Shown one piece after another: positions 35,219-43,984 of a stretch of DNA of 46,201 bases. The stretch's first letter is position 1; every line of letters starts with the position of its first letter. The translations under genes were made by a program, and so were the position numbers. The stretch lies in contig JAXDOR010000008.1 of the NCBI GenBank assembly GCA_034668825.1, positions 1-46,201 on the forward strand. Reading direction: 5' to 3'. Origin of the DNA: CANKHA01 sp034668825 (GTDB lineage Bacteria > Pseudomonadota > Alphaproteobacteria > Rhizobiales > Xanthobacteraceae). The notes below the pieces were generated by a model. That model was not told where the DNA came from. It saw only the letters and a list, made by a program, of their open reading frames with translations, and ran no database searches.

Positions 35219-35320
35219 GTCTCCCGGGCTTTTATCCCTCCGTGCGCCCGGCGCTGCTCGCATCCGGGCGGCAGCTCTCGGACCAGCATCCGCAACGGCG
35301 GACCGGAACCCTAGCCACCA
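35219..35320 (-). ncRNA. Guanidine-I (ykkC) riboswitch
   Basis: Read on the minus strand, the leader holds the conserved blocks of the ykkC/guanidine-I aptamer in order: CTAGGGTTCCG (35304-35314), CTGGTCCGAGAG (35276-35287), then ACGGAGGG and GATAAAAGCCCGGGAG (35221-35242). Pairing stems between them are visible, including GCCCGG with CCGGGC around the third helix and GTCCGC with GCGGAT. The element ends about 75 bases before the start of the binding-protein gene. A following hairpin (CCTCAGTG with CACTTGAGG, one bulge) has no T-run, so the off-switch mechanism is not evident. It should raise expression when guanidine is bound. Confidence 0.96.
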
Positions 35321-35337
35321 ACTCACGACAACCTTGA

Positions 35338-35353
35338 AGCAATCACCGTGCCA
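35338..35353 (-). promoter_or_regulatory. Sigma-54 (RpoN) promoter of the guanidine operon
   Basis: On the minus strand TGGCACGGTGATTGCT gives the -24/-12 pattern TGGCACG-N4-TTGCT, a full match to the RpoN consensus with a C before it. Transcription would start about 12 bases beyond the -12 element, near 35326, only a few bases before the riboswitch aptamer. An activator such as NtrC is expected but its sites were not identified with certainty in 35354-35639. Confidence 0.88.
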
Positions 35354-35639
35354 GCCGGAAATCCGGGCATCTTGCAACGCAGAAGGGCGCCATCGCCCGT
35401 GAATTTGGCACGTCGTGCAGCGTGGTCGGTCCTCGTAGCGCGTGACTTTTCCGCGTTCGACGCCTCGCAGAAACTATTTCGCATCTGCGTTCGCCGCCAC
35501 GCGGATGGGACGTTTAAGCGATGGTCTCAGGTGGCGAATAAAGTCGCAACTGCCATTTACTTAGGCGACGTCGTCGACTGCTGCATTACGGGCAATTGAA
35601 AAATCGCCTGATATCAAGTTGGTAAAAGAGCCCTCGTGG

Positions 35640-35655
35640 TGGCACGTCCCTTGCG
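35640..35655 (+). promoter_or_regulatory. Sigma-54 (RpoN) promoter of the urea transport and urease operon
   Basis: TGGCACGTCCCTTGCG matches TGGCAC-N5-TTGC and lies 58 bases before the urtA ATG. The position fits the known nitrogen regulation of urt genes. It faces away from the minus-strand promoter at 35338-35353; the 286 bases between may carry shared activator sites. Confidence 0.85.
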
Positions 35656-35713
35656 AAGTGGTTGCCGCGCGTAAGACCAAGAGCTGAAACGCGCGTCAAC
35701 AGAGGGACCAAAG

Positions 35714-37021
35714 ATGTTCAGTTATATCCGTGCGGTCGCCGAGCGACCGATTGCTCGCCGATGGCTCACCGCTGTCGCGGGCCTGACACTCAGCGTTGCC
35801 GCCGCGCTACCCGCCGCGGCCCAAGACACCATTAAAGTCGGCATCCTGCATTCGCTCTCCGGCACCATGGCCATCAGCGAGACCACGCTGAAGGATGTGA
35901 TGCTCATGCTGATCGATGAGCAGAACAAGAAAGGCGGCCTCCTCGGCAAGAAGCTCGAGGCGGTCGTGGTCGATCCGGCCTCGAATTGGCCGCTGTTCGC
36001 GGAAAAGGCGCGCGAGCTGATCACCAAGGACAAGGTATCGGCCGTGTTCGGCTGCTGGACTTCGGTCTCGCGCAAGTCGGTGGTGCCGGTGTGCACGGAA
36101 CTGAACTCGAACTTGTTCTATCCGGTGCAGTATGAAGGCGAGGAGAGCGAGCGGAACGTCTTCTACACCGGCGCTGCCCCGAACCAGCAGGCGATCCCGG
36201 CGGTGGACTATCTTGCCAAGGAAGAGAAGGTGAAGCGCTGGGTGCTGGCCGGCACCGATTACGTTTATCCGCGCACCACCAACAAGATCCTCGAAGCCTA
36301 CCTGAAGTCGAAAGGCGTCGCCGACGACGACATCATGATTAATTACACGCCGTTCGGACACTCCGACTGGCAAACGATCGTAGCCGACATCAAGAAGTTC
36401 GGCTCGGCGGGCAAGAAGACGGCGGTGGTCTCCACCATCAACGGCGACGCCAACGTCCCTTTCTACAAGGAACTCGGCAACCAGGGCATCAAGGCGACGG
36501 ACATTCCGGTGGTGGCGTTCTCGGTGGGTGAGGAAGAACTCGCCGGCATCGACACCAAGCCGCTGCTCGGACACCTTGCCGCCTGGAACTACTTCCAGTC
36601 GATTAAGGACAAGGGCAACGAAGACTTCATCGCCAAGTGGAAGGCCTTCACCAAGGATCCGAAGCGCGTCACCAACGATCCGATGGAAGCGCACGTGATC
36701 GGGTTCGCCATGTGGGTCAAGGCGGTCGAAAAAGCCGGCACTGTCGATGCGGACAAGGTGATCGAAGCGCTGCCGGGTACCAAGGCGCCGAACCTCACCG
36801 GCGGCGTCTCGGAAATGCTGCCGAACCACCACATCACCAAGCCTGTGTTCATCGGAGAGATCAAAGCCGATGGCCAGTTCGACGTGGTTTGGAAGACGGA
36901 CGGCCTTGTCCCGGGTGATGCCTGGTCGAAAGAGCTGCCGGGTTCGAAGGACCTGGTCGGCGATTGGGTGAAGCTCAAATGCGGCAACTACAACACCGCG
37001 ACCAAGAAGTGCGGTGCCTGA
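35714..37021 (+). CDS. urtA: Urea ABC transporter substrate-binding protein
   Basis: A 435-residue periplasmic protein with a signal peptide ending about residue 36 (AAA/QDT). KVGILHSLSGTMAISE, the DEQNKKGGLLGKKLE block, FGCWTSVSRKSVVPV and YPVQYEGEE are the fingerprint of UrtA, distinct from amino acid (LivJ) or amide (FmdD) binders. AGGGACCA precedes the ATG. It delivers urea to UrtBC. It is the first gene after the sigma-54-type promoter. Confidence 0.97.
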   Translation: MFSYIRAVAERPIARRWLTAVAGLTLSVAAALPAAAQDTIKVGILHSLSGTMAISETTLKDVMLMLIDEQNKKGGLLGKKLEAVVVDPASNWPLFAEKARELITKDKVSAVFGCWTSVSRKSVVPVCTELNSNLFYPVQYEGEESERNVFYTGAAPNQQAIPAVDYLAKEEKVKRWVLAGTDYVYPRTTNKILEAYLKSKGVADDDIMINYTPFGHSDWQTIVADIKKFGSAGKKTAVVSTINGDANVPFYKELGNQGIKATDIPVVAFSVGEEELAGIDTKPLLGHLAAWNYFQSIKDKGNEDFIAKWKAFTKDPKRVTNDPMEAHVIGFAMWVKAVEKAGTVDADKVIEALPGTKAPNLTGGVSEMLPNHHITKPVFIGEIKADGQFDVVWKTDGLVPGDAWSKELPGSKDLVGDWVKLKCGNYNTATKKCGA

Positions 37022-37039
37022 CGCTGTTGCGTTGATATC

Positions 37040-37069
37040 CCGGAGGCGGCGGCATCACGCCGCTTCCGG
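37040..37069 (+). terminator. Hairpin between urtA and urtB, possible processing or partial termination site
   Basis: CCGGAGGCGGCG (37040-37051) pairs with CGCCGCTTCCGG (37058-37069), a 12-bp stem with one G-T pair and a 6-base loop. No T-run follows (CTTCTCTCC), so intrinsic termination is doubtful. Such a stem after a binding-protein gene often protects the first part of the message. Confidence 0.5.
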
Positions 37070-37095
37070 CTTCTCTCCACGCCGGGACGCACACC

Positions 37096-38709
37096 ATGCC
37101 TATTGTCTACGATCGCCTCGCCGCGCTCGTAATCGCCCTCTGCTTGCTCATGGCTCAGGTTCCGGCCGCGAGAGCAGACGGCTTCGAGGATGCCCTGGCG
37201 GCGTTTACCCTCGACTCCTATGCCGATACCGACGCCGCGGTGACGGCGGCGGCGGCAAGCGGCAATCCCCTCGCGGAACAAATCATCGTCGCGCTGCAGG
37301 GCGGCCGCCTGCTATTTAGCGCCGAAAGCAAGAAAATATATCTCAAGGACAAGTCCGGAAGCCTGCTCGATGCCACGACCGGCAAACCGGCGGCCGGCAG
37401 CGCGCCGACGGATCTCGTGCCGGTGCGCGTCAACAACCGCGTTCGCCGCGCCATCGAAGCTTCTCTCGGCGGCCTGACGCTGCTGGCCCCGGACCCGGCC
37501 AAGCGTTTGGAAGCCGCGCAAGCGGTTTTCCGCTCCAAGGAAGCGGCGGCATTGCCCGCGCTTGACGCGGCGATCGGCAAGGAAACCATCCCGGCCATCA
37601 AGAAAGCGCTGCTGGAGGCGCGCGCGGCGGTCATTCTCAACATCGAGGACGCGAACGAATCCGACAAGCTCGATGCAGTGACGATCATCCGCGCCAAAGG
37701 CGATCAGGACGCGCTTGGGCTTCTCGGCTCGCTACCGGTCAACACACCCGCTGCGGTGCGCAAAGCAGCCGCCGATGCGACAAGCGCGATTCAAGGTCAG
37801 GTGGCGCTCTGGAATTCGGTACAGAACGCCTGGTACGGACTGTCGCTCGGCTCGGTGCTACTGCTCGCCGCCATCGGCCTTGCCATCACCTTCGGCGTCA
37901 TGGGCGTCATCAACATGGCGCATGGCGAAATGGTGATGCTCGGCGCCTACGTCACCTTCCTGGTGCAAGAGGTCATCCGCACCAACAGTCCAGGACTGTT
38001 CGATTATTCGCTCGCCATTGCCATACCGCTGGCTTTTGCCGCCACGGGACTGATCGGCATCGGCATCGAGCGCTGCATCATCCGTTTCCTCTATGGCCGC
38101 CCGCTGGAGACGCTGCTGGCGACCTGGGGACTGTCGCTGATCCTGCAGCAGGCTGTGCGAACGACCTTCGGACCCACCAACCGCGAAGTCGGCGCACCGT
38201 CCTGGATGAGCGGATCGTTCGAGATCGGCCAGATCACCATCACCTATGGCCGGCTTTGGATCATCGTCTTTACCGCGGTGGTGTTCGCCGCTTTGCTCGG
38301 GCTTTTACGCTTCACTCGGCTCGGCCTGGAAATGCGGGCGGTGACGCAAAACCGGCCGATGGCGGCATCCATGGGGATCCGCACCGCGCGTATCGACGCG
38401 CTGACGTTCGGGCTCGGCTCCGGCATCGCCGGCATGGCAGGCGTAGCGTTGTCGCAGATCGACAATGTCAGTCCGAATCTCGGCCAAAGCTACATCATCG
38501 ATTCCTTCCTGGTCGTGGAGTTCGGCGGCGTGGGGAACTTATGGGGCACGCTGGTCGCCGCCTTGTCGCTCGGCGTCGCCAATAAGTTTCTGGAGCCGAT
38601 TGCCGGCGCCGTGCTTGGCAAGATCGCGCTTCTCGTCTTCATCATTCTCTTCATTCAGAAGCGGCCGCGCGGGTTGTTCGCCCTGAAGGGAAGGGCGGTG
38701 GAGGCATGA
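37096..38709 (+). CDS. urtB: Urea ABC transporter permease UrtB
   Basis: A 537-residue permease. A signal-like N-terminus (ending ARA/DG) leads a periplasmic domain of about 230 residues with short helical repeats (ALDAAIGKETIPAIKKALLEA), then a LivH-type membrane domain with eight or so segments (GLAITFGVMGVINMAHGEMV). The long N-terminal domain is normal for UrtB and distinguishes it from LivH. The stop overlaps the next start by four bases. Confidence 0.96.
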   Translation: MPIVYDRLAALVIALCLLMAQVPAARADGFEDALAAFTLDSYADTDAAVTAAAASGNPLAEQIIVALQGGRLLFSAESKKIYLKDKSGSLLDATTGKPAAGSAPTDLVPVRVNNRVRRAIEASLGGLTLLAPDPAKRLEAAQAVFRSKEAAALPALDAAIGKETIPAIKKALLEARAAVILNIEDANESDKLDAVTIIRAKGDQDALGLLGSLPVNTPAAVRKAAADATSAIQGQVALWNSVQNAWYGLSLGSVLLLAAIGLAITFGVMGVINMAHGEMVMLGAYVTFLVQEVIRTNSPGLFDYSLAIAIPLAFAATGLIGIGIERCIIRFLYGRPLETLLATWGLSLILQQAVRTTFGPTNREVGAPSWMSGSFEIGQITITYGRLWIIVFTAVVFAALLGLLRFTRLGLEMRAVTQNRPMAASMGIRTARIDALTFGLGSGIAGMAGVALSQIDNVSPNLGQSYIIDSFLVVEFGGVGNLWGTLVAALSLGVANKFLEPIAGAVLGKIALLVFIILFIQKRPRGLFALKGRAVEA

Positions 38710-39890
38710 GCGCGCGCGCGATCATCAAGCCGTCGCACCCATTGATCCACATGCTGGATCGCGGCAGCCTCGTCTTCCTGTTGGTGCTTGCCGCACTCGC
38801 GGTCTGCGTGCCGGTACTGACGCTGCTCGTTCCGGCAAGCTCGCCGCTGCACGTTCCGATCTATCTGGTGTCGCTGTTCGGAAAATATCTTTGCTATGCG
38901 CTGCTGGCGCTGTCGATCGATCTGATCTGGGGCTATTGCGGCATCCTCTCGCTCGGCCATGGCGCCTTCTTCGCGCTCGGCGGCTACGCCATGGGGATGT
39001 ATCTGATGCGCCAGATCGGTACGCGCGGCGTCTATGCCGATCCGATCCGTCCGGACTTCATGGTGTTCCTGAACTGGCCGGAATTGCCGCTCTATTGGTA
39101 CGGCTTCCAGCACTTTCCATACGCACTTCTGATGGTCGTGCTGGTGCCCGGGACGTTGGCCTTTGTGTTCGGCTGGTTCGCTTTCCGGTCGCGGGTGACA
39201 GGCGTCTATCTGTCCATCATCACTCAGGCGCTAACCTTCGCGCTGATGCTCGGCTTCTTCCGAAACAATTTCGGTTTCGGCGGCAACAACGGTCTCACTG
39301 ACTTCAAGGATATTCTCGGTTTCAACGTGCAGGCGGCGGGAACGCGGACGGCATTGTTTGTAGCAACTGTCGTGGCGCTCGCGGCGGGGTTCCTGCTTTG
39401 CCGCTTCATTGTTCAGTCGAAGTTCGGCAAGGTGTTGATCGCAATCCGCGACGCGGAATCCCGGACGCGCTTCATCGGTTACCGGGTCGAATCTTACAAG
39501 CTGGCGGTCTTCACACTATCGGCCTGCATGGCTGGGATCGCCGGTGCACTCTATGTGCCGCAGATCGGCATCATCAATCCGAGCGAATTCACGCCCGCCA
39601 CGTCCATCGAGGCGGTGATTTGGGTCGCGGTCGGCGGCCGCGGCACGCTGATCGGAGCGGTGATCGGCGCGGTCTTGGTGAACTATGCGAAGACCACATT
39701 CACGACTGGATACCTGGCGCCTTATTGGCTGTTCCTTCTCGGCGGTCTTTTTGTTGCTGTGACATTGTTCCTGCCGAACGGCATCGTCGGCACCTTCCGC
39801 CAATGGCGCGCCGGCAGCCGTGCCGCGGCGTCCGCCAGGGCCGAAGAAGGTGCGACCATCGCCGAACCGAACCCACATCCAGCGGAGTGA
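38706..39890 (+). CDS. urtC: Urea ABC transporter permease UrtC
   Basis: A 394-residue LivM-type permease with about ten membrane segments. IDLIWGYCGILSLGHGAFFALGG and GNNGLTDFK are characteristic. SKFGKVLIAIRDAESRTRFIG is the cytosolic ATPase-contacting loop. ATG 38706 overlaps the urtB stop, so the two are translated together. Confidence 0.96.
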   Translation: MSARAIIKPSHPLIHMLDRGSLVFLLVLAALAVCVPVLTLLVPASSPLHVPIYLVSLFGKYLCYALLALSIDLIWGYCGILSLGHGAFFALGGYAMGMYLMRQIGTRGVYADPIRPDFMVFLNWPELPLYWYGFQHFPYALLMVVLVPGTLAFVFGWFAFRSRVTGVYLSIITQALTFALMLGFFRNNFGFGGNNGLTDFKDILGFNVQAAGTRTALFVATVVALAAGFLLCRFIVQSKFGKVLIAIRDAESRTRFIGYRVESYKLAVFTLSACMAGIAGALYVPQIGIINPSEFTPATSIEAVIWVAVGGRGTLIGAVIGAVLVNYAKTTFTTGYLAPYWLFLLGGLFVAVTLFLPNGIVGTFRQWRAGSRAAASARAEEGATIAEPNPHPAE

Positions 39891-39898
39891 ATGCGGCT

Positions 39899-40651
39899 AT
39901 GGACATGCGCACCACCACTGCCCAGCTCTACATCGACGGTGTCACGGTTTCGTTCGACGGCTTCCGCGCGCTCAACAACCTGTCGCTCACCATCGAGCCG
40001 GGCGAGATGCGCGCGATCATCGGACCCAATGGCGCCGGCAAGACCACGATGATGGATGTCGTCACCGGCAAGACCCGTCCGGACACCGGCGAGGTTTTCT
40101 TCGACGGCGCGCATGACCTCACCGCCATCGACGAAACCGAAATCGCCAATCTTGGCATTGGCCGCAAGTTTCAGAAGCCCACCGTATTCGAAAGCCACAC
40201 AGTGGAGGACAACCTGCGCCTCGCTTTGAAGGCGGACAAGCGCGCGAGGATGACGCTGCTATGGCGCGACAGTGCGGCGGAGCACGATGCCGTGACGAGC
40301 ATCCTGAAGACCAGCCGGCTCAGCGCCGTCCGCGAGCGCATCGCCGGCAGTCTCTCGCATGGCCAGAAGCAATGGCTGGAGATCGGCATGCTGCTGGCGC
40401 AAGACCCAAAGCTGTTGCTGGTCGACGAGCCGGTCGCCGGCATGACCGATGCCGAGACGCAGCAGACGGCGGAACTGCTCAAGGAAATCAACCATACCCG
40501 CACCGTAGTGGTGGTCGAGCACGATATGAAATTCGTGCGCGAGCTCGCGGTGAAGGTGACGGTGCTGCATGAAGGCTCGGTGATCGCTGAAGGTTCGATC
40601 GACCAAGTTTCAGCGAACGAACGGGTGATCGAAGTTTATCTGGGACGGTAG
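39899..40651 (+). CDS. urtD: Urea ABC transporter ATPase UrtD
   Basis: A 250-residue LivG-type ATPase. Walker A GPNGAGKTT, LSHGQKQWLEIGM as signature (variant of LSGGQ, normal for UrtD), Walker B LLLVDEPVAGM and the H loop VVEHDMKF. The ATG at 39899 follows GGAG at ten bases; the open frame from 39398 is out-of-frame urtC sequence. Confidence 0.95.
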   Translation: MDMRTTTAQLYIDGVTVSFDGFRALNNLSLTIEPGEMRAIIGPNGAGKTTMMDVVTGKTRPDTGEVFFDGAHDLTAIDETEIANLGIGRKFQKPTVFESHTVEDNLRLALKADKRARMTLLWRDSAAEHDAVTSILKTSRLSAVRERIAGSLSHGQKQWLEIGMLLAQDPKLLLVDEPVAGMTDAETQQTAELLKEINHTRTVVVVEHDMKFVRELAVKVTVLHEGSVIAEGSIDQVSANERVIEVYLGR

Positions 40652-40681
40652 CGCCTGATCCCGCGCAGAAAGAAGTAAGTC

Positions 40682-41377
40682 ATGCTGGAAGCCAAGGGGC
40701 TCGATCTTTACTACGGCGCCGCGCGGGCGCTGCGTAGCGTTTCGGTCACGGCGCGGCCCGGCGCGGTCATCTGCATTCTCGGCCGCAACGGCGTCGGCAA
40801 AACGAGCCTGCTGCGCGCCATCGTCGGCCAGAGGCCGGTGAGAGCCGGCAGCATCCTCTGGGAAGGCGTCGACATCACCAAGCTATCGCACGTGGAGCGG
40901 GCGCGGCGCGGCATCGCCTATGTGCCGCAGGGGCGTGAGATTTTCCCGCTGCTGACGGTGCAGGAGAATCTGGAGACGGGCTTTGCGCCCCTCAAGCGCT
41001 CGGAACGTGTCATCCCCCGCGAGGTGTTCACGCTATTTCCCGTTCTCAAGGACATGCTCGGGCGGCGCGGCGGCGATCTCTCCGGCGGACAACAGCAGCA
41101 ACTCGCCATCGCGCGCGCCATGATCATGCAGCCGCGGCTGATGCTGCTTGACGAACCGACCGAGGGGATTCAGCCCTCGATCATCAAGGATATCGGCCGC
41201 GCGATTTCCTATCTCCGCGGGCTCGGGCAGATCGCCATCGTGCTGGTCGAGCAATATCTCGATTTCGCGCGTGAGTTAGGCGATCAGTTCGTCGTCATGG
41301 AACGCGGCGCTATTGTCTATTCGGCTACCCGCGATACCCTGGAAGAAGGTGCGTTGCAGCGCGCCTTGGCGATATAA
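40682..41377 (+). CDS. urtE: Urea ABC transporter ATPase UrtE
   Basis: A 231-residue LivF-type ATPase. Walker A GRNGVGKTS, LSGGQQQQLAIARA, Walker B LMLLDEPTEGIQP and LVEQYLDF in place. AGAAAGAAG lies before ATG 40682. It pairs with UrtD to drive the importer. The next gene, ureD, starts 38 bases on. Confidence 0.95.
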   Translation: MLEAKGLDLYYGAARALRSVSVTARPGAVICILGRNGVGKTSLLRAIVGQRPVRAGSILWEGVDITKLSHVERARRGIAYVPQGREIFPLLTVQENLETGFAPLKRSERVIPREVFTLFPVLKDMLGRRGGDLSGGQQQQLAIARAMIMQPRLMLLDEPTEGIQPSIIKDIGRAISYLRGLGQIAIVLVEQYLDFARELGDQFVVMERGAIVYSATRDTLEEGALQRALAI

Positions 41378-41415
41378 CAGCCGCCACGGGATTCTGCCTG
41401 AACTGGGAGGTACGC

Positions 41416-42249
41416 GTGAGCGGCGCGACGGCGCGAGAGCAAAGCGATGTGTTCGCCGCCAATCGCGCCGTCGGACGGGTCGCGTTCGCGGTCGCCGCCA
41501 TGCGCGGGACGACAGGCCGGACCCGCGTGGACGAGCAAGGCTCGTTGCGCGTGCGGTTCCTGCGCCGGACCTCCACCGAGCTTGAAGCCGTGCTGGTCAA
41601 CAGCGCGGGCGGCGTCACCGGCGGTGACCGCTTTGATCTGGATATTTCGGTGGGGGCGGGCGCCCGCTTGGTCGTCAGCACCGCGGCGGCGGAGAAAATC
41701 TATCGGTCGCTCGGCGCGGACGCTGAGGTCAGTGTCCGTTTGAAAGTGGACAGAGAGGGCAGCCTGCTTTGGTTGCCGCAGGAGGCGATCCTGTTCGACC
41801 AGGCGCGCCTTCGCCGCGACATCGAGATCGATTTGGCGGCGGACGCGAAAGTTATGTTAGCCGAAGCCTTGATATTTGGCCGCACGGCCAGCGGCGAAGC
41901 AATGCAGAACGGCAGCCTCACGGACCGCTGGCGCGTGCGTCGTGACGGCAAGCTGATCTTTGCGGAAACGTTGAAACTCGATGGCGCCATTGCTGCCAAG
42001 CTTCAGGAAAGAGCGGTCGCGGGTGCTGGCGTCGCTGTGGCGACGATATTCATGAGCCCGGCCGGCGACGCGGAGGTCTCCGGTTTGCGCGCGATTGCCG
42101 AGAGCTTTCGTTCGGAACTGGGCGTGTCATCCTGGAATGGCCTTGCCGTGGCGCGGCTGGTCGCGGAGGATGGTGCGACGCTGCGTCACGACCTCGCGCT
42201 CGCAATGACCGCGCTCGGCGCTTCGCTGCCACGCCCGTGGCTGAATTGA
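41416..42249 (+). CDS. ureD: Urease accessory protein UreD (UreH)
   Basis: A 277-residue scaffold protein needed for nickel loading of apo-urease together with UreF and UreG. VLVNSAGGVTGGDRFDLDI, AAEKIYRS and WLPQEAILFDQARL are conserved UreD blocks. The start is GTG 41416, with GGGAGG seven bases upstream. It opens the urease part of the operon, 10 bases before ureA. Confidence 0.95.
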   Translation: MSGATAREQSDVFAANRAVGRVAFAVAAMRGTTGRTRVDEQGSLRVRFLRRTSTELEAVLVNSAGGVTGGDRFDLDISVGAGARLVVSTAAAEKIYRSLGADAEVSVRLKVDREGSLLWLPQEAILFDQARLRRDIEIDLAADAKVMLAEALIFGRTASGEAMQNGSLTDRWRVRRDGKLIFAETLKLDGAIAAKLQERAVAGAGVAVATIFMSPAGDAEVSGLRAIAESFRSELGVSSWNGLAVARLVAEDGATLRHDLALAMTALGASLPRPWLN

Positions 42250-42259
42250 CGGAACGACT

Positions 42260-42562
42260 ATGAACCTTACGCCGCGGGAAAAAGACAAGCTCCTGATCGC
42301 CATGGCCGCGATCGTCGCGCGCCGGCGTCTGGAACGCGGCGTTAAGCTCAACCATCCGGAATCGGTGGCGCTGATTAGCGATTTCATTCTCGAAGGCGCG
42401 CGCGACGGCCGCACCGTGGCAGAGCTGATGCAGTCCGGCGCCCATGTGCTCACCCGGGCGCAGGTGATGGACGGCATCGCCGAGATGATCCACGACATTC
42501 AGGTCGAGGCTACATTCCCGGATGGGACGAAATTGGTGACGGTGCATGAGCCGATACGGTAA
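42260..42562 (+). CDS. ureA: Urease gamma subunit
   Basis: A 100-residue UreA of normal length. MNLTPREKDKLLIAMAAIVA, RGVKLNHPESVALISDF and EVEATFPDGTKLVTVHEPI-like IQVEATFPDGTKLVTVHEP match the family end to end. It packs around UreC in the trimer of UreABC. Confidence 0.98.
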   Translation: MNLTPREKDKLLIAMAAIVARRRLERGVKLNHPESVALISDFILEGARDGRTVAELMQSGAHVLTRAQVMDGIAEMIHDIQVEATFPDGTKLVTVHEPIR

Positions 42563-42578
42563 ATTTTACTCTTTCGTC

Positions 42579-42601
42579 ATGCCCGCGCTTGTCGCGGGCA
42601 T
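42579..42601. repeat. Palindromic intergenic repeat between ureA and the inserted gene
   Basis: ATGCCCGCG and CGCGGGCAT form a perfect 9-bp hairpin around CTTGT, followed by CCACGTCTT. It shares the loop and layout of the element at 5619-5641. It stands 36 bases before the AT-rich membrane-protein gene and just after the ureA stop. Confidence 0.75.
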
Positions 42602-42636
42602 CCACGTCTTGCAGTGTATCGGCTGGAGAACGCAAC

Positions 42637-43242
42637 ATGTTCTGGCGCTCTGAACAACGAGAAATTCCAAAGTCCCTGAGTCCGGTCGGTTTTTGCGGTG
42701 CAATTTCCGCCCGCTTCAACTCAGTTTATGTCGCAGTCCCCACGTTATTCATTATTTTGAAGCAAAGTGGTCTTGAAGTACTTCCCCCGAAATGGGCTGA
42801 GGCAATCAACTACGTTTTAGGTTCAATCTATCCGCCTTCTGCCACCCATTACAGTGCCATTAAATCGGCGTCATTAGGCGAGGCTGCGAACTATGAGTTG
42901 TTTCTGACGATAATTATTCTGTTCCATTTTTTTCTGGCACAATACACTATTTCTGAATCTCGGTCCGGTCGAACAATCCTTCGCAATCCAGGCGTCGGAG
43001 ATATCTTTTTCCTTCTCATTGGCTTTGCGGGCATTCACTACGTCTTCGTCGATGACCTTATTAGCTTTAGGCACCAACCGATTTGGGATTTTTATGTTGA
43101 TGATTTCGGATTTTACTTATTGCGGCAAGGCGCTCTCATGAGTTTTGTTCTGCTGTACGGAATAGTCATTTTGCTCTTTGGAGTGAGGCTGACAGATGTA
43201 TTTCACCAAAGGCGTTCGGCGACGAAACGGCCACTGCCATGA
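42637..43242 (+). CDS. AT-rich membrane protein of unknown function between ureA and ureB
   Basis: A 201-residue protein with four hydrophobic segments, near residues 28-44, 88-108, 120-142 and 165-190 (for example FLTIIILFHFFLAQY and FVLLYGIVILLFGV). GGAG eight bases before ATG 42637 gives the start; the frame from 42589 is not used. No family is recognised. It is not a known urease accessory or nickel/urea permease (UreI, UreH, HupE patterns absent). Bases 42901-42960 have only 18 G or C of 60, unlike ureA and ureB. Its stop overlaps the ureB start (ATGA, 43239-43242), so it is fully built into the operon. Confidence 0.8.
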   Translation: MFWRSEQREIPKSLSPVGFCGAISARFNSVYVAVPTLFIILKQSGLEVLPPKWAEAINYVLGSIYPPSATHYSAIKSASLGEAANYELFLTIIILFHFFLAQYTISESRSGRTILRNPGVGDIFFLLIGFAGIHYVFVDDLISFRHQPIWDFYVDDFGFYLLRQGALMSFVLLYGIVILLFGVRLTDVFHQRRSATKRPLP

Positions 43243-43544
43243 TCCCCGGCGAAATGTTCATCAAGGACGGCGAGATCGAGCTGAACAAAGGTCGCAAGAC
43301 GGCGACGCTGACGGTGGCTAATACTGGCGACCGGCCGATCCAGGTCGGCTCGCATTACCATTTCTTCGAGACCAATCCGGCGCTGAGGTTCGATCGCAAA
43401 AAGGCGCGCGGCATGCGGCTCGACATTGCGGCCGGCACGGCAGTGCGCTTCGAGCCGGGGCAAAGCCGAGAGGTGACGTTGGTCGCGCTTGGCAGCAAAC
43501 GCGTCATCTACGGTTTCCGCCAGGACGTGATGGGGAAACTTTAG
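43239..43544 (+). CDS. ureB: Urease beta subunit
   Basis: A 101-residue UreB of normal size: MIPGEMFIKDGEIELNKGRK, TVANTGDRPIQVGSHYHFFE, RLDIAAGTAVRFEPG and RVIYGFRQDVMG are all canonical. ATG 43239 overlaps the stop of the preceding membrane-protein gene, so its translation is probably coupled to that gene rather than to ureA. Confidence 0.98.
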   Translation: MIPGEMFIKDGEIELNKGRKTATLTVANTGDRPIQVGSHYHFFETNPALRFDRKKARGMRLDIAAGTAVRFEPGQSREVTLVALGSKRVIYGFRQDVMGKL

Positions 43545-43556
43545 GAGCAAGACGCC

Positions 43557-43984
43557 ATGAAAGCTTCGCCATTGTTGCTTGAAGAGTACAAAAATTGCAA
43601 ACAACAAATTCTTGAAGACATCAAGTGGATGGATCAACTTGAGGTCTACGTGGTCGGCGCAGTAGCAACTGTATATGTTTTTGTCTTTGCTCAGAAGGAA
43701 CCCACTTTGGCTAAATTGATTTCGATTATCCCTCTATTCGTTGTGTGTGCCGGCGCACTACGAACAGCCGCGCTGGACAGTACAATTGGTGTGCTTAACG
43801 ACTATCTGGTCAAAATAGAGAAGCAGCATACAGATGTAGGGTACACACAATTCTATCGTTTGAGCCGTTCACCAACGATGAAGACGTCGCGATATATTGT
43901 ATGGGGCACATTGCTTTTTCTAAGTATCAGCTTCGCGTTTGTAACTTTTTTTTGGGGTCCGTTTTGGCTGAACCAGGCCGCGCC

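Noticed and set aside
35406..35420. TGGCACGTCGTGCAG considered as a third sigma-54 promoter or as an NtrC palindrome
   Set aside because: No TTGC at the -12 position; the GCAC/GTGC half sites are only three bases apart, not the spacing expected for NtrC.
35348..35599. 83-codon plus-strand frame between the two divergent promoters
   Set aside because: It lies in the regulatory region, has no ribosome site or recognisable motif, and starts inside the sigma-54 element of the other strand.
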